Shown here: positions 13,925 to 24,884 of the stretch, piece by piece
How positions within the stretch are numbered: the first letter of the stretch is position 1
Layout: the number at the start of each line of letters is the position of its first letter
NCBI RefSeq assembly: GCF_017873095.1
Contig: NZ_JAGGJU010000005.1
Span: 62,001 to 126,000, forward strand
Length of the DNA: 64,000 bases
Direction: 5' to 3'
From: Heterorhizobium halophytocola
Lineage (GTDB): Bacteria; Pseudomonadota; Alphaproteobacteria; Rhizobiales; Rhizobiaceae
Program-made: the position numbers and the translations under genes
The notes under the pieces: generated by a model
What the model was told of the DNA's origin: nothing
Database searches by the model: none
The model's input: only the letters and a program-made list of their open reading frames with translations

Positions 13925-14197
13925 TTACCCGAAATCCGGCACCATCTGCGGCAAGTCGTCGAAGCTGAATCCGAAATAGCTGCTCGCCAGCAGCCAGCCG
14001 CAATAGAGCGCCAGCGAGATCAAGGTGGTCGCGGCAAGCGTGCGGAATGGCCGGTAACGGGCCGGTGCGCTCTCGACCGTGCCCGGCGCGACATCGTTTT
14101 CCTCGGCCTGCGTGCGCAGCCCGATCGGCAGGACGATGAACAGCACGATCCACCAGATGATGAAAAAAATTGCAAAATGCTCGAGGAAGGCAATCAC
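13925..14197 (-). CDS. DUF1467 family membrane protein
   Basis: 90-aa inner-membrane protein with two hydrophobic segments (AIFFIIWWIVLFIVLPIGL near 9-27 and LAATTLISLALYCGWLLAS near 54-72) separated by a short polar loop with PGTVESAPA. The pattern WWIVLFIVLPIGLRTQ fits DUF1467, a small family of unknown function kept beside mce and proS across rhizobia. Start is a GTG with GTGAG upstream. Ends 113 bp before the end of the convergent sRNA. Function unknown; its genome position suggests a housekeeping membrane role. Confidence 0.85.
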   Translation of the reverse strand: MIAFLEHFAIFFIIWWIVLFIVLPIGLRTQAEENDVAPGTVESAPARYRPFRTLAATTLISLALYCGWLLASSYFGFSFDDLPQMVPDFG

Positions 14198-14297
14198 GGG
14201 CGACTCACATGTTCGAGAGGACGGTTGGCGGGATCGTGGCGCTGGATCGTGGATTTCGATGACGGCAGGCGAGCGGGCTCACAGGGCCAATGGACGA

Positions 14298-14702
14298 TCA
14301 GACCTGCTCCAGTTCGATGAGCGTGCCGAAAAAATCCTTCGGATGCAGAAAGAGTACCGGCCGCCCATGCGCGCCCGTCTTCGGCTCGCCGGCCCCCAGC
14401 ACCCGCGCACCGCGCTCGATCAGGCTGTCGCGGGCGACAAGGATGTCGTCCACCTCGTAGCAGATGTGATGCATGCCGCCGGAGGGGTTCTTGTCGAGGA
14501 AGGACCGGATCGGAGAGCCCTCGCCAAGCGGCTCGAGAAGCTCGACCTTGGTGTTGGGCAATTCGACGAAGACCACCGTCACCCCATGCTCGGGCAGCGA
14601 CTGCGGCGCCGACACGCTGGCGCCCAGCGTGTCTCGATAGCTTGCCACCGCCTTGCCGAGATCCGGCACGACGATGGCGATGTGATTTACCCGTCCGAGC
14701 AT
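14298..14702 (-). CDS. mce: methylmalonyl-CoA epimerase
   Basis: 134-aa vicinal oxygen chelate enzyme that interconverts (R)- and (S)-methylmalonyl-CoA (and ethylmalonyl-CoA in alphaproteobacteria), linking propionyl-CoA to succinyl-CoA. Two beta-alpha-beta-beta-beta units are visible. Metal ligands are recognisable in VNHIAIV (His), MHHICYEV (His) and the terminal FGTLIELEQV (Glu). Start at MLGRVNHIAIV with GGGAGG upstream. It lies 56 bp behind rnj in the same direction, within the conserved birA-rnj-mce run. Confidence 0.93.
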   Translation of the reverse strand: MLGRVNHIAIVVPDLGKAVASYRDTLGASVSAPQSLPEHGVTVVFVELPNTKVELLEPLGEGSPIRSFLDKNPSGGMHHICYEVDDILVARDSLIERGARVLGAGEPKTGAHGRPVLFLHPKDFFGTLIELEQV

Positions 14703-14758
14703 GTCAGAGCCTCCCTTCTCCACTGCCGAACACCGGGCCCCTGCAGGGCCCGGCGCGA

Positions 14759-16426
14759 TCAAACCTTGGTGACGAATACCGTTACGACCGGCTTCTTGCC
14801 CCAGGCTTCGTTGGCCGCCGAGCGGACTGCCCGCCGGACCGCTTCGCGCAGCATCTCCAGATCCTTGCGCCGGGCACGCGGAATGCTCTCCACGGCGCCG
14901 AGCACAGCGTCATAGAGCACGTCTTCCATGTCCTCGCCCTCGTCGTCGCATTCCGGCAGACCGATCAGCACCACCTCGGGGTCGCCGCGGAAGTCGAAGC
15001 GGCCGTCGAGCACCAGATTGACGCCGACATGGCCGACGAAGGACAGCTTGCGGCGATCCGAAATACCCATCTCGTCGGCATCGCCGATCAGCTTGCCGTC
15101 CTTGAACACCCGGCCGAACGGCGCGTGGTCGATAACTTCAGGCGCGCCCGGCGCCAAGCGCAGAATGTCGCCATTGCGCACCTTCGGCACGGTCTTGATG
15201 CCCGACTGCTCGCCGAGTTCCTTCTGGGCAACCAGATGGGCCGCCTCGCCATGCACCGGCACCAGGATCTCGGGACGGATCCACTGATACATCTGCTGCA
15301 GCTCGTTGCGGCGCGGATGGCCGGAGACATGCACCAGGGCTTCGGCGTCGGTGATGATCTTCACGCCCTGTTCGATCAGGCCGTTCTTGATCTCGATGAT
15401 GCCCTTTTCGTTGCCGGGAATGGCGCGCGAGGAAAACACGACCGTGTCGCCTGCCGTCAGCGCCACATTGCGCATCTCGTCGCGGGCAAGCTTGGCCAGC
15501 GCCGCACGCGGCTCGCCCTGGCTGCCGGTCAGGATGATGACGACCTTGTCGCGCGGAATATAGCCGTATTCGTCTTCGGCGATGAAGGGTTGGATGCCTT
15601 CCATCAGACCGATGTCATAGGCGACATTGGTGACCCGCTTCAGCGAACTGCCGAGCAGCAGCACATCGCGGCCTGCCGCCTCGGCCGCCTGCGCGATCGA
15701 GCGTATGCGGCCGACATTGGAAGAAAAGGTGGTGATGGCGACGCGTCCCTCGGCGTTCTCGATCACCTGGCGCAGGCCGTCGGAGACTTCTTCCTCCGAG
15801 GGAGAAACGCCGTCGCGCATCGCATTGGTGCTGTCGCACATCAGCGCCAGCACGCCTTCGTCGCCGATCTGGCGGAAGCGGTTCTCGTCGGTAAACGGTC
15901 CGAGCGACGGCGCGTGGTCGATCTTCCAGTCGCCGGTGTGGACAAGATTGCCGAGCGCCGTGCGGATGATCAGCGACATCGGTTCGGGGATCGAATGGTT
16001 GACGCCGACGGCCTCCACCTCGAAGGGGCCGACATTCACCCGGTCGCCGGCCTTGAACGGCGTGATCGGGATTTCGCGGCGACTGCCCTCATAATCCCGC
16101 TTAGCTTCCAGCATCCCGGCCGTAAAACCGGAGGCATAGACCGGAACGTTGAGCCCCGGCCACAGATCGTTCAGCGCGCCGTAGTGGTCTTCATGCGCGT
16201 GGGTGATGAAGATCGCCTTGAGGTTCTTCTTCTCCTGCCGCACGAAGCGAATGTCCGGCAGGATCAGGTCCGCGCCGGGCAGGTCGGGTCCGGCGAAGCT
16301 GACGCCGCAATCCACCATGATCCACTGGCGTTTCGCTGCCGGGCCATAACCGTAAAGGGCGAGATTCATCCCGATCTCGCCCACGCCGCCCAATGGCACA
16401 AACACCAGTTCGTCTGTCTTGCTCAT
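14759..16426 (-). CDS. rnj: ribonuclease J
   Basis: 555-aa cytoplasmic metallo-beta-lactamase/beta-CASP nuclease with 5'-3' exo- and endonuclease activity on RNA. The zinc motif HAHEDHYGAL is near residue 75. Other motifs: VHTGDWKIDH, DSTNA, the beta-CASP GSQGEPRAAL and the C-terminal HVSGHPRRNELQQM. In Sinorhizobium RNase J matures 16S/23S rRNA 5' ends and tunes mRNA decay. It sits 14 bp behind birA, the usual rhizobial order. Confidence 0.95.
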   Translation of the reverse strand: MSKTDELVFVPLGGVGEIGMNLALYGYGPAAKRQWIMVDCGVSFAGPDLPGADLILPDIRFVRQEKKNLKAIFITHAHEDHYGALNDLWPGLNVPVYASGFTAGMLEAKRDYEGSRREIPITPFKAGDRVNVGPFEVEAVGVNHSIPEPMSLIIRTALGNLVHTGDWKIDHAPSLGPFTDENRFRQIGDEGVLALMCDSTNAMRDGVSPSEEEVSDGLRQVIENAEGRVAITTFSSNVGRIRSIAQAAEAAGRDVLLLGSSLKRVTNVAYDIGLMEGIQPFIAEDEYGYIPRDKVVIILTGSQGEPRAALAKLARDEMRNVALTAGDTVVFSSRAIPGNEKGIIEIKNGLIEQGVKIITDAEALVHVSGHPRRNELQQMYQWIRPEILVPVHGEAAHLVAQKELGEQSGIKTVPKVRNGDILRLAPGAPEVIDHAPFGRVFKDGKLIGDADEMGISDRRKLSFVGHVGVNLVLDGRFDFRGDPEVVLIGLPECDDEGEDMEDVLYDAVLGAVESIPRARRKDLEMLREAVRRAVRSAANEAWGKKPVVTVFVTKV

Positions 16427-16440
16427 ACTGTCTCAGTCCA

Positions 16441-17208
16441 TCATTCGAAAAAGACGTCGCCGGCTGCGATCGTCGTCATGCGCTCATCCGCCTGTCTTAA
16501 CAGGAGCAAGCCTTTATCATCAATTCCGCTAAACTCGCCGGAAATCGACCGGTCGGGCAGATTGACGGTGATTTTTTCGCCGATTCCGCAGGCATGCCGG
16601 CGCCATCGCTGCACGATGCGTGCTGTGCCCTGCCCCCGATCCCACAAATCCAGGGCTTCGGCCATCGAAACGAAGAGCCGGGCGAACAGTTCCTCGGGCG
16701 ACATCGTAACACCATGGTCGGCGAGACACGTCACCGGATATGTCGCAAGCTCCGGCTTGAAGGCGATATTGATGCCGATGCCGATCACCAAAGCGTGACG
16801 TCCGTCCGGCAGCGACTGACCTTCCAGCAGGATGCCGCAGGTCTTGCGGCGGCCGATCAGGATATCGTTCGGCCATTTGATCTCGAGCGGCGCGGCATCG
16901 GCGGCGAGCACCGTGCGGATCGCATCATGTACGGCAAGCGCCACAGCCAGCGGCAGCGATCCAAGATCGGCCATCGGCGCGGGATCGATCAACAGCAGCG
17001 ATGAATAGAGATTGCCGGGCTCGGACACCCAGGTCCGGCCGCGACGCGCACGACCGCCCGATTGGGCGGTCGCCGTGATCCAGAGATGGCCGGGGTCGCC
17101 GGCAAGGGCACGCTCGAAGCATTCGGCATTGGTGGACCCCACCTCCTGCAAGGCTTCATGCCTGAAGTCGGCCGGCAAAGATCGATGCCGTGACGCCTGG
17201 TCGCTCAA
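16441..17208 (-). CDS. birA: biotin--[acetyl-CoA carboxylase] ligase
   Basis: 255-aa enzyme that makes biotinyl-AMP and transfers biotin to the carboxyl-carrier proteins. The nucleotide/biotin loop [10 protein letters not shown] near residue 52, [19 protein letters not shown] near 110 and GIGINI are present, then a short SH3-like C-terminal domain. The N-terminal DNA-binding winged helix of E. coli BirA is absent, so this is a ligase-only enzyme (biotin regulation in alphaproteobacteria usually uses BioR instead). Its ATG overlaps the nuoN stop by four bases, so it is the next gene of the nuo transcript. Confidence 0.94.
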   Translation of the reverse strand: MSDQASRHRSLPADFRHEALQEVGSTNAECFERALAGDPGHLWITATAQSGGRARRGRTWVSEPGNLYSSLLLIDPAPMADLGSLPLAVALAVHDAIRTVLAADAAPLEIKWPNDILIGRRKTCGILLEGQSLPDGRHALVIGIGINIAFKPELATYPVTCLADHGVTMSPEELFARLFVSMAEALDLWDRGQGTARIVQRWRRHACGIGEKITVNLPDRSISGEFSGIDDKGLLLLRQADERMTTIAAGDVFFE

Positions 17209-18650
17209 TAGAAGAGCGACTGCGCTGCGATGCTGGCAGCCCTGTCGATCGGACCGCCAAACAGCACGTAGCAGGTGACGAACAGGCCGGAGAGCCCGAA
17301 GACGAGGCGAAGCTCGCCGGCAACCCGGGTGAATTCGCCGGTCGGCTCATCGAACCACATGACCTTGACGATCCGCAGATAGTAGAAGGCGCCGACGACG
17401 GAAGCGAGCATGCCGACGATCGCCAGGCCGTAGAGCTTGGCTTCAATGGCGGCCACAAAGACGAAATACTTCCCGAAGAAGCCTGCCAGCGGCGGAATGC
17501 CGGCCAGCGAGAACATCAGGGCCGTCAGCACGAAGGCCATGAACGGCTTGGTCGTCGACAGACCGGCGAGATCGTCGATGTTTTCGACATTGCCGCCTTC
17601 CTTGCGGCGCATCGCCATGATGCAGGCAAAGGTGCCGAGCGTCATCACCAGGTAGATCGTCATGTAGAGGATCACGCCGGAGACGCCGGTCTTCGAGCCC
17701 GCAGCCAGGCCGACAAGGGCAAAGCCGATGTGACCGATCGACGAATAGGCCATCATGCGCTTGATGTTGCGCTGCCCGATGGCTGCAAACGAGCCGAGCA
17801 GCATCGAGGCGATCGAGATGAAGACGACGATCTGCTGCCACTCGACGAAGATCGGCTGGAAGGCCTCGATGACGATGCGCACCAGGATCGCCATGGCGCC
17901 AACCTTCGGCGCCGCGGCGAGGAAGGCCGTGACCGGTGTCGGCGCGCCTTCGTAGACATCCGGCGTCCACATGTGGAACGGAACGGCCGAGATCTTGAAG
18001 GACAGGCCGGCCAGCACGAAGACCAGACCGAAGATGACGCCGAGATTGGGCGTGCCGGCGCTGAGAACGCGAGCAATTTCCTCGAAATTCACATTGCCGG
18101 TGAAGCCGTAGACGAGCGACATGCCATAGAGCAGCATGCCGGACGACAAGGCGCCGAGAACGAAATATTTCAGGCCCGCTTCCGTCGAGCGCAGGCTGTC
18201 GCGGTTGATCGCGGCGACGACGTAGAGGGCGAGCGACTGCAATTCGAGCGCGAGATACAGCGAGATCATGTTGTTCGACGAGATCATCAGCATGATCCCG
18301 AGCGTCGCCAGCACCAGCAGGACCGGGAATTCGAACTTGTCGAGATGGTCGAACCTGGCATGGCCGACGGCCATGATCATCGCGAAGATCGAACCGATCA
18401 GCGCCAGCACCTTCATGAAGGTCGCGAAATTGTCGGCGACATAGGCACCGCCAAATGCCTGCCCCTCGGCCGGGACCAGCAGCATCCACATGCCCGATGC
18501 CACGAGCAGGGCAACGGCCAGACCCGTGACCGTCGGAGCCGACTTGTCGCCGGAAAAGACGCCGATCATGAGGAGGGCAAGAGCCCCGACGGCCAGGATC
18601 AGCTCCGGAGCGATCAGGTGCAGGCTTGCGAGAAGTGTTTCAGCGGTCAT
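17205..18650 (-). CDS. nuoN: NADH-quinone oxidoreductase subunit N
   Basis: 481-aa antiporter-like membrane subunit of complex I, one of three proton-pumping modules. About 14 membrane helices; the conserved core [18 protein letters not shown] and the following PKVGAM with its lysine are intact. The ATG at 18650 is preferred to a TTG two codons upstream. Last nuo gene; overlaps birA. Confidence 0.97.
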   Translation of the reverse strand: MTAETLLASLHLIAPELILAVGALALLMIGVFSGDKSAPTVTGLAVALLVASGMWMLLVPAEGQAFGGAYVADNFATFMKVLALIGSIFAMIMAVGHARFDHLDKFEFPVLLVLATLGIMLMISSNNMISLYLALELQSLALYVVAAINRDSLRSTEAGLKYFVLGALSSGMLLYGMSLVYGFTGNVNFEEIARVLSAGTPNLGVIFGLVFVLAGLSFKISAVPFHMWTPDVYEGAPTPVTAFLAAAPKVGAMAILVRIVIEAFQPIFVEWQQIVVFISIASMLLGSFAAIGQRNIKRMMAYSSIGHIGFALVGLAAGSKTGVSGVILYMTIYLVMTLGTFACIMAMRRKEGGNVENIDDLAGLSTTKPFMAFVLTALMFSLAGIPPLAGFFGKYFVFVAAIEAKLYGLAIVGMLASVVGAFYYLRIVKVMWFDEPTGEFTRVAGELRLVFGLSGLFVTCYVLFGGPIDRAASIAAQSLFY

Positions 18651-18668
18651 ATTCAAAGCGTCCCGTCG

Positions 18669-20180
18669 TCAATTCGCAATAGGCGAAACGTGCTGTGCCG
18701 CCTGAATTGCTGCCTGGTAGTTGTTCACCATGAAATGAACCGTGGAGCCCGTCAGATTCAGGATCGGCGCCGGATAGACCCCGAAGAAGATCGTCATCGC
18801 CAGCAGCGGATAGAGTACCAATTTCTCGCGCAGGTTCAGATCGAGCATCGCCTTGACGCTTTCCTTCTCCAGTGCACCGAAGATGACCCGGCGATAGAGC
18901 CACAGCGAATACATCGCCGACAGGATCACACCGGTGGCCGCCAGCAGCGCAAACCACGTGTTGACCTTGAAGATCGCGATGACCGTCAGGAATTCGCCGA
19001 TGAAGCCGGAGGTGCCGGGCAGACCGACATTGGCCATGGTGAAGACCATGAAGACGGCCGCGAATTTCGGCATGTTGTTCGCCAGGCCGCCATAGGCGGC
19101 GATGTCGCGGGTGTGCAACCGGTCATACATCACGCCGATGCAGAGGAACAGCGCACCCGACACGATGCCGTGCGAGAACATCAGGAAGATCGATCCCTGC
19201 ACGCCCTCGACATTGCCGGAGAACATGCCGAGCGTCACGAAGCCCATATGGGCCACTGAGGAATAGGCAATCAGCTTCTTCATGTCGGTCTGCACGAAGG
19301 CGACCAGCGAGGTGTAGATGATGGCGATCACCGACATCGTCCAGATGAACGGCTCGAAGAAGTGCGAGGCCTCCGGGAACATCGGCATCGAGAAGCGCAG
19401 AATACCGAAGCCGCCGAGCTTCAGCAGCACCCCGGCCAGAACGCCGGAGGCCGCCGTCGGTGCCTCGACGTGCGCGTCGGGGAGCCAGGTATGCACCGGC
19501 CACATCGGCATCTTGACCGCAAACGAGGCGAAGAAGCCGAGGAACAACCAGTATTCCATACTGACCGGGAAGTTGTAGCGCAGGAGCTCGGGCACGCTCG
19601 TGGTGCCGGTTTCCCAATACATCGCCATGATCGCGATCAGCATCAGGACCGAACCGGCAAGCGTGTAGAGGAAGAACTTGATCGACGCATAGACGCGACG
19701 CTCATGCCCCCAGATGCCGATGATCAGGAACATCGGGATCAGGCCCGCTTCGAAGAAGACATAGAACAGCACGATGTCGAGCGACACGAAGACGCCGATG
19801 ATCAGCGTTTCGAGGATCAGGAACGCGATCATGTAGGCCTTCAGCCGTACCTGGATCGCTTCCCAGGACGCCAGGATGCAGAACGGCATCAGCAGCGTCG
19901 TCAGCAGGATGAACAGAACGCCGATGCCGTCGACGCCGAGATGGTAGTCGATGCCGGTGCCGAGCCAGTCGACCTGCTCGGTCATCTGGAAACCGCCGGC
20001 CGTCGTGTCGTAGCCGGCCCAGATGAACAGCGACAGCACGAAGTTGAACAACATCGTCAGCAAGGTCACCATGCGGATATTGTTGCGGCCCTGCTCGCTA
20101 TCCTCACGGGTCAACATCAGGAGCGCCGCGCCGACCAGCGGCAGAAATGTGACCACTGTCAGAATTGGCCAATCGGTCAT
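18669..20180 (-). CDS. nuoM: NADH-quinone oxidoreductase subunit M
   Basis: 503-aa proton-pumping membrane subunit of complex I. The antiporter core ([30 protein letters not shown]) holds the key Lys and the conserved [27 protein letters not shown] marks the second conserved helix. ATG shares its A with the nuoL TGA stop, so nuoL and nuoM are translationally coupled. Confidence 0.98.
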   Translation of the reverse strand: MTDWPILTVVTFLPLVGAALLMLTREDSEQGRNNIRMVTLLTMLFNFVLSLFIWAGYDTTAGGFQMTEQVDWLGTGIDYHLGVDGIGVLFILLTTLLMPFCILASWEAIQVRLKAYMIAFLILETLIIGVFVSLDIVLFYVFFEAGLIPMFLIIGIWGHERRVYASIKFFLYTLAGSVLMLIAIMAMYWETGTTSVPELLRYNFPVSMEYWLFLGFFASFAVKMPMWPVHTWLPDAHVEAPTAASGVLAGVLLKLGGFGILRFSMPMFPEASHFFEPFIWTMSVIAIIYTSLVAFVQTDMKKLIAYSSVAHMGFVTLGMFSGNVEGVQGSIFLMFSHGIVSGALFLCIGVMYDRLHTRDIAAYGGLANNMPKFAAVFMVFTMANVGLPGTSGFIGEFLTVIAIFKVNTWFALLAATGVILSAMYSLWLYRRVIFGALEKESVKAMLDLNLREKLVLYPLLAMTIFFGVYPAPILNLTGSTVHFMVNNYQAAIQAAQHVSPIAN

Positions 20181-22183
20181 CAGATAGAACTCCCGAGCAT
20201 CATCCAGGTAATAAGTGCTGCAATGCCGATCAGCATCACGAAGGCATAGTGGTAGAGGTAACCCGTCTGAATGCGGGTGGCGCGCCTGGTCGTTGCGACC
20301 ACGGCGGCTGCGACACCGTCAGGACCGTAACGGTCGATGACGGCCACATCGACCTTCTTCCACAGGAACCGGCCCAACGCCAGCGAAGGACGCACGAAGA
20401 GGAAGTCGTAGATCTCGTCGAAATACCACTTGTTGAGCAGGAACTGGTAGAGAACGCGGTGCTGGTTGGCCAGCTTGCGCGGAGTCTCGGGCGAGCGGAT
20501 ATACATGTACCAGGCGAGCAGGAAGCCGATCAGCATGGCGAGGAACGGGCTGAGCGCCACCCAGACCGGCACATGGTGATGCGCCTCCAGGATTTCGTTT
20601 TCCGGCCCGGTAAACAGCGCCTCGCGCCAGAAGCCCTCATAGCCTTCGCCGAAGAAGTAGCCATGGAAGATCCAGCCGGCAAACAGCGCACCGACCGACA
20701 GTACATATAGCGGGATCAGCATGACCTGCGGCGATTCATGCACATGGTGCATGACGTCGGCCGAGGCACGCGGCTTGCCGAAGAAGGTGAGGAAGGCCAG
20801 GCGCCAGGAATAGAAACTGGTGAACAGGGCGGCGATCACCAGCAGCCAGAAGGCCAGGCCGCCGACCGCCGAATGGGAGGCGAAAGCCGATTCGATGATC
20901 GCGTCCTTCGAATAGAAGCCGGCCGTGCCGAAGATGGTGAAGGGAATGCCGACGCCGGTCAGTGCCAGCGTGCCGATGGTCATGGCCCAGAAGGTCACCG
21001 GAATGTGCTTCCTGAGGCCACCCATGTAGCGCATGTCCTGCTCGCCATCGACGGCGTGGATGACCGAACCGGCCCCAAGGAACAGCAGCGCCTTGAAGAA
21101 GGCGTGGGTGAACAGGTGGAAGATCGCCGCGCCATAGGCACCGACACCGAGCGCCACGAACATGTAGCCGAGCTGCGAACAGGTCGAATAGGCGATCACC
21201 CGCTTGATGTCGTTCTGCACCAGGCCGACGGTCGCGGCGAAGAAGGCGGTGATCGCACCGATCAGCGTGACGAAGGTCAGCGCGTCGGGCGACAGTTCGA
21301 ACAGCGGCGACATGCGGGCGACGAGGAAGACGCCGGCGGTCACCATGGTCGCGGCATGGATCAGGGCCGACACCGGCGTCGGGCCTTCCATGGCATCGGG
21401 AAGCCAGGTGTGGAGCAGGAACTGCGCCGACTTGCCCATCGCGCCCATGAACAGCAGCAGGCAGACGACGGTGATGGCATGGCCCTTGTCGAGGTTCATG
21501 CCGAAGAAGCTGACCAGTACGGCCTCGCCGCCCTCGGCACCTTCGGCCGGCAGGAAATCCTTGGCGGCGGCGAAGATGGTTTGGAAGTTGAGCGAGCCGA
21601 ACAGCACGAAGATGCCGGCAATGCCGAGCAGGAAGCCGAAGTCGCCGACGCGGTTGACGACGAAGGCCTTCATCGCCGCAGCCGTGGCGGACGGCTTCTT
21701 GAACCAGAAGCCGATCAGCAGATAGGAGGCAAGGCCCACGCCTTCCCAGCCGAAGAACATCTGCAGCAGGTTGTCGGCGGTCACCAGCATCAGCATGGCG
21801 AAGGTGAACATCGACAGATAGGCAAAGAAGCGCGGCCGATGCGGGTCGTGGTGCATGTAGCCGATCGAATAAAGGTGAACCAGCGTCGAGACGGTGTTGA
21901 CGACCACCAGCATGACGGCGGTCAGCGTATCGATCCGCAGGGACCACTGGACGTCGATGCCGCCGACCTGGATCCACTGGAGAACCGGCACGCGCAGGAC
22001 CTCGCCGTCCTCGTGGCTGCCGAAGCCGACCGAGAAGAACGCATACCACGACAGCAGCGCCACCAGAACCATGAGGCCGGTGGTGATGTATTCGCTAGCC
22101 TTGGAGCCGATCTGGCGACCGAGCAGGCCGGCAATCATCGCGCCGATCAGCGGCAGAAAGACAATAGCCTTGTAGATAAGCAT
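20180..22183 (-). CDS. nuoL: NADH-quinone oxidoreductase subunit L
   Basis: 667-aa distal proton-pumping subunit. Antiporter core [22 protein letters not shown] with the upstream MGKSAQ, second signature [16 protein letters not shown], and a long C-terminal extension (residues about 520-667) forming the lateral amphipathic helix and last membrane helix that spans NuoM/NuoN. Full length, no break. Seven bases behind nuoK. Confidence 0.98.
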   Translation of the reverse strand: MLIYKAIVFLPLIGAMIAGLLGRQIGSKASEYITTGLMVLVALLSWYAFFSVGFGSHEDGEVLRVPVLQWIQVGGIDVQWSLRIDTLTAVMLVVVNTVSTLVHLYSIGYMHHDPHRPRFFAYLSMFTFAMLMLVTADNLLQMFFGWEGVGLASYLLIGFWFKKPSATAAAMKAFVVNRVGDFGFLLGIAGIFVLFGSLNFQTIFAAAKDFLPAEGAEGGEAVLVSFFGMNLDKGHAITVVCLLLFMGAMGKSAQFLLHTWLPDAMEGPTPVSALIHAATMVTAGVFLVARMSPLFELSPDALTFVTLIGAITAFFAATVGLVQNDIKRVIAYSTCSQLGYMFVALGVGAYGAAIFHLFTHAFFKALLFLGAGSVIHAVDGEQDMRYMGGLRKHIPVTFWAMTIGTLALTGVGIPFTIFGTAGFYSKDAIIESAFASHSAVGGLAFWLLVIAALFTSFYSWRLAFLTFFGKPRASADVMHHVHESPQVMLIPLYVLSVGALFAGWIFHGYFFGEGYEGFWREALFTGPENEILEAHHHVPVWVALSPFLAMLIGFLLAWYMYIRSPETPRKLANQHRVLYQFLLNKWYFDEIYDFLFVRPSLALGRFLWKKVDVAVIDRYGPDGVAAAVVATTRRATRIQTGYLYHYAFVMLIGIAALITWMMLGSSI

Positions 22184-22190
22184 AGCCGGA

Positions 22191-22499
22191 TCAGCCCTTC
22201 ATCATATTGACGTCTTCCACGGCGATCGAACCGCGGTTGCGATAGAAGACAACGAGGATCGCGAGGCCGATGGCGGCCTCCGCGGCCGCAACCGTCAGGA
22301 TGAACAGGGCAAAGACCTGGCCGACGATGTCGTTGAGGAAGGCCGAGAAGGCCACCATGTTGATGTTGACCGCGAGCAGGATGAGCTCGATCGACATCAG
22401 GATGACGATGATGTTCTTGCGGTTCAGAAAGATCCCGAAAACGCCGAGCGTGAAGAGAATGGCGCTGACCGTCAGGTAGTGGGAAAGACCGATTTCCAT
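22191..22499 (-). CDS. nuoK: NADH-quinone oxidoreductase subunit K
   Basis: 102-aa membrane subunit with three helices. Conserved buried glutamates in [11 protein letters not shown] and [11 protein letters not shown], both needed for proton translocation, are present. Standard length and ending (NMMKG). 28 bp behind nuoJ. Confidence 0.97.
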   Translation of the reverse strand: MEIGLSHYLTVSAILFTLGVFGIFLNRKNIIVILMSIELILLAVNINMVAFSAFLNDIVGQVFALFILTVAAAEAAIGLAILVVFYRNRGSIAVEDVNMMKG

Positions 22500-22527
22500 G
22501 ATTTGTTTCCTTGACCTCTCAGCTGCC

Positions 22528-23142
22528 TCAGATGCCCTGACCCGGCTTGACCTTGACCACCTTGACGGCGGTCGCGGGCGTGCGGGCGACCTGTTTGGAA
22601 ATGTCCTGCCTGCGGATGTGCTGGCGGTGACGCAGCGTCAGAACGATGGCGCCGATCATCGCGACCAGAAGCACAAGGCCGGCGATCTGGAAGAAATAGA
22701 CGTAGTTGGTATAGAGCACGTCGCCAAGGACTGCCGTGTTGGAGCGGTCGGCGATCGCCGGGATCGGCATGCTGACCGCATGCATCGCTTCCGGCGAAAT
22801 GGCGCTGCCACCGATGACGAAGATCAGTTCGGTAGCGACGATCAGGCCGATCAGGGCGCCGATCGGCGTATATTTTGCCGCCCCTGCCCTCAGTTCGGCG
22901 AAATCGATGTCCAACATCATGACGACGAAGAGGAATAGAACCGCGACCGCGCCGACATAGACGACCAGAAGGATCATCGCCAGGAACTCGGCCCCGGTCA
23001 GGAGAAACAGACCGGCGGCATTGAAGAAGGTGAGGATCAGGAACAAAACCGAGTGGACCGGGTTCTTGGCCCAAATGACCATGAATGCCGAGACCACCGC
23101 GACAATGGCGAAGATATAGAAAAATAGAGCCTGCAGACCCAT
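22528..23142 (-). CDS. nuoJ: NADH-quinone oxidoreductase subunit J
   Basis: 204-aa membrane subunit with five helices. The TM3 region [20 protein letters not shown], which undergoes the pi-bulge change at the quinone-coupling site, is intact. The C-terminal tail (residues 170-204) is basic and cytoplasmic. 154 bp separate it from nuoI, the longest gap in the 3' half of the operon; I see no promoter or terminator in it. Confidence 0.97.
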   Translation of the reverse strand: MGLQALFFYIFAIVAVVSAFMVIWAKNPVHSVLFLILTFFNAAGLFLLTGAEFLAMILLVVYVGAVAVLFLFVVMMLDIDFAELRAGAAKYTPIGALIGLIVATELIFVIGGSAISPEAMHAVSMPIPAIADRSNTAVLGDVLYTNYVYFFQIAGLVLLVAMIGAIVLTLRHRQHIRRQDISKQVARTPATAVKVVKVKPGQGI

Positions 23143-23296
23143 AGCCGTGCCTTTTCATTTCCCCCGGACTGCGGCGAGGAGATTGCCGCTGCCCTTGCGA
23201 GTGCGTTGAAGCTATCCCCGCCCCTGAGCACTCCGGTTCCAATTTTTATGCGTTCCGCCATGCGCTTGCCGCCGCCGGAACAGTCTGGCCGTCCTA

Positions 23297-23788
23297 TCAC
23301 CGATAAGGCGAGTCGAGCGCGATGTTGCGCGCGATTTCCCGTTCCCAGCGATCCCCGTTTTCGAGGAGCCGCTCCTTGTTGAAGTAGAGCTCCTCGCGCG
23401 TCTCGGTGGCGAACTCGAAGTTCGGCCCCTCGACGATCGCATCGACCGGGCAGGCTTCCTGGCAGAAGCCGCAATAGATGCATTTCACCATGTCGATGTC
23501 GTAGCGCACCGTGCGGCGGGTGCCGTCATTGCGGCGCGGACCGGCTTCGATGGTGATCGCCTGGGCCGGACAGATCGCCTCGCAAAGCTTGCAGGCGATG
23601 CAGCGTTCTTCGCCGTTCGGATAGCGGCGCAGGGCGTGCTCGCCCCGGAAGCGCGGCGAGACCGGTCCCTTCTCGAAGGGATAGTTGATCGTCGCCTTCG
23701 GCTTGAAGAAGTAGCGCATCGTCAGGAAGAAGGCGCCGACGAACTCCTTGAGAAACAGGGAATTGATAGCTTGAGCAACACCCGCCAT
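23297..23788 (-). CDS. nuoI: NADH-quinone oxidoreductase subunit I
   Basis: 163-aa peripheral-arm subunit carrying clusters N6a and N6b. Two 4Fe-4S motifs: [16 protein letters not shown] and [16 protein letters not shown]. Start at MAGVAQAI, with GGAGG six bases upstream; an in-frame TTG two codons earlier is not supported. Confidence 0.97.
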   Translation of the reverse strand: MAGVAQAINSLFLKEFVGAFFLTMRYFFKPKATINYPFEKGPVSPRFRGEHALRRYPNGEERCIACKLCEAICPAQAITIEAGPRRNDGTRRTVRYDIDMVKCIYCGFCQEACPVDAIVEGPNFEFATETREELYFNKERLLENGDRWEREIARNIALDSPYR

Positions 23789-23828
23789 CTTCAACCTCCA
23801 AATCCGCTGTGTGAGAGCATGGTCATGA

Positions 23829-24872
23829 TCATGCCCATCCCGTCAGCTTCAGCACGAATGCAACAATGACGACCATGGCGAGCGACAGCGGCAGGAAGAC
23901 TTTCCAGCCCAGACGCATCAGCTGGTCATAGCGGTAGCGCGGCACGAAGGCCTTCACCATGCCGAACATGAAGAACACCATGCTGGCCTTCAGCACGAAC
24001 CAGATGAAGCCCGGTACCCAGTTCAGCACGACGATATCGACCGGCGGCAGCCAGCCCCCGAGGAACAGGATCGTCGTCAGCGCGCACATCAGGCAGATGG
24101 CGGCATATTCGCCGAGCATGAACATCATGTAGGGGGCGGAGCCGTATTCGACCATGAAGCCAGCGACCAGTTCCGATTCCGCTTCCGGCAGATCGAAGGG
24201 CGGGCGGTTGGTCTCGGCCAGCGCCGAAATGAAGAAGATGATGAACATCGGGAACAGGCCGAGCCAGTTCCAGTCGAGCAGCGTGTTGGGCAGACCGAGC
24301 ATCGTGCCGAGACCGTCGCGCTGCGAATTGACGATGTCCGTCAGATTGAGAGAGCCAGCCGTCAGCAAGACGCAGACGATGACAAAGCCGATCGAGACTT
24401 CATAGGACACCATCTGGGCTGCCGAGCGCAGCGCGCCGAGAAACGGATATTTCGAGTTCGACGCCCAGCCACCCATGATGATGCCGTAGACCTCGAGCGA
24501 CGAGATGGCGAAGATATAGAGGATGCCGACATTGATATCGGCCATCACCCAGCCATCGGCGAACGGCACGACCGCCCAGGTGGCGAGCGCGAGCACGACA
24601 CTGACCAGCGGTGCCAGCAGGAAGACGGCCTTGTTGGCACCGGCCGGAATGATCGGCTCCTTGAAGACGAACTTCAACAGGTCGGCAAAGGACTGGAACA
24701 GACCGAAGGGTCCGACCACGTTCGGTCCGCGGCGCAGCTGCACAGCCGCCCAGATCTTGCGGTCGGCGAGCAGGACATAGGCAATGAAGACCAGAAGGCA
24801 GACCAGAAGCAGGAGCGACTGGCCGATCATGATCAGGCCGGGCCAGAGATAAGTTGATGCAAACGAGTCCAT
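23829..24872 (-). CDS. nuoH: NADH-quinone oxidoreductase subunit H
   Basis: 347-aa membrane subunit that forms the quinone chamber with NuoB and NuoD. Eight helices; the conserved [30 protein letters not shown] and the acidic loop [12 protein letters not shown] are all visible. ATG at 24872 follows AAGGGGTG; a GTG three codons upstream is possible. Confidence 0.97.
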   Translation of the reverse strand: MDSFASTYLWPGLIMIGQSLLLLVCLLVFIAYVLLADRKIWAAVQLRRGPNVVGPFGLFQSFADLLKFVFKEPIIPAGANKAVFLLAPLVSVVLALATWAVVPFADGWVMADINVGILYIFAISSLEVYGIIMGGWASNSKYPFLGALRSAAQMVSYEVSIGFVIVCVLLTAGSLNLTDIVNSQRDGLGTMLGLPNTLLDWNWLGLFPMFIIFFISALAETNRPPFDLPEAESELVAGFMVEYGSAPYMMFMLGEYAAICLMCALTTILFLGGWLPPVDIVVLNWVPGFIWFVLKASMVFFMFGMVKAFVPRYRYDQLMRLGWKVFLPLSLAMVVIVAFVLKLTGWA

Positions 24873-24884
24873 GATCCCCACCCC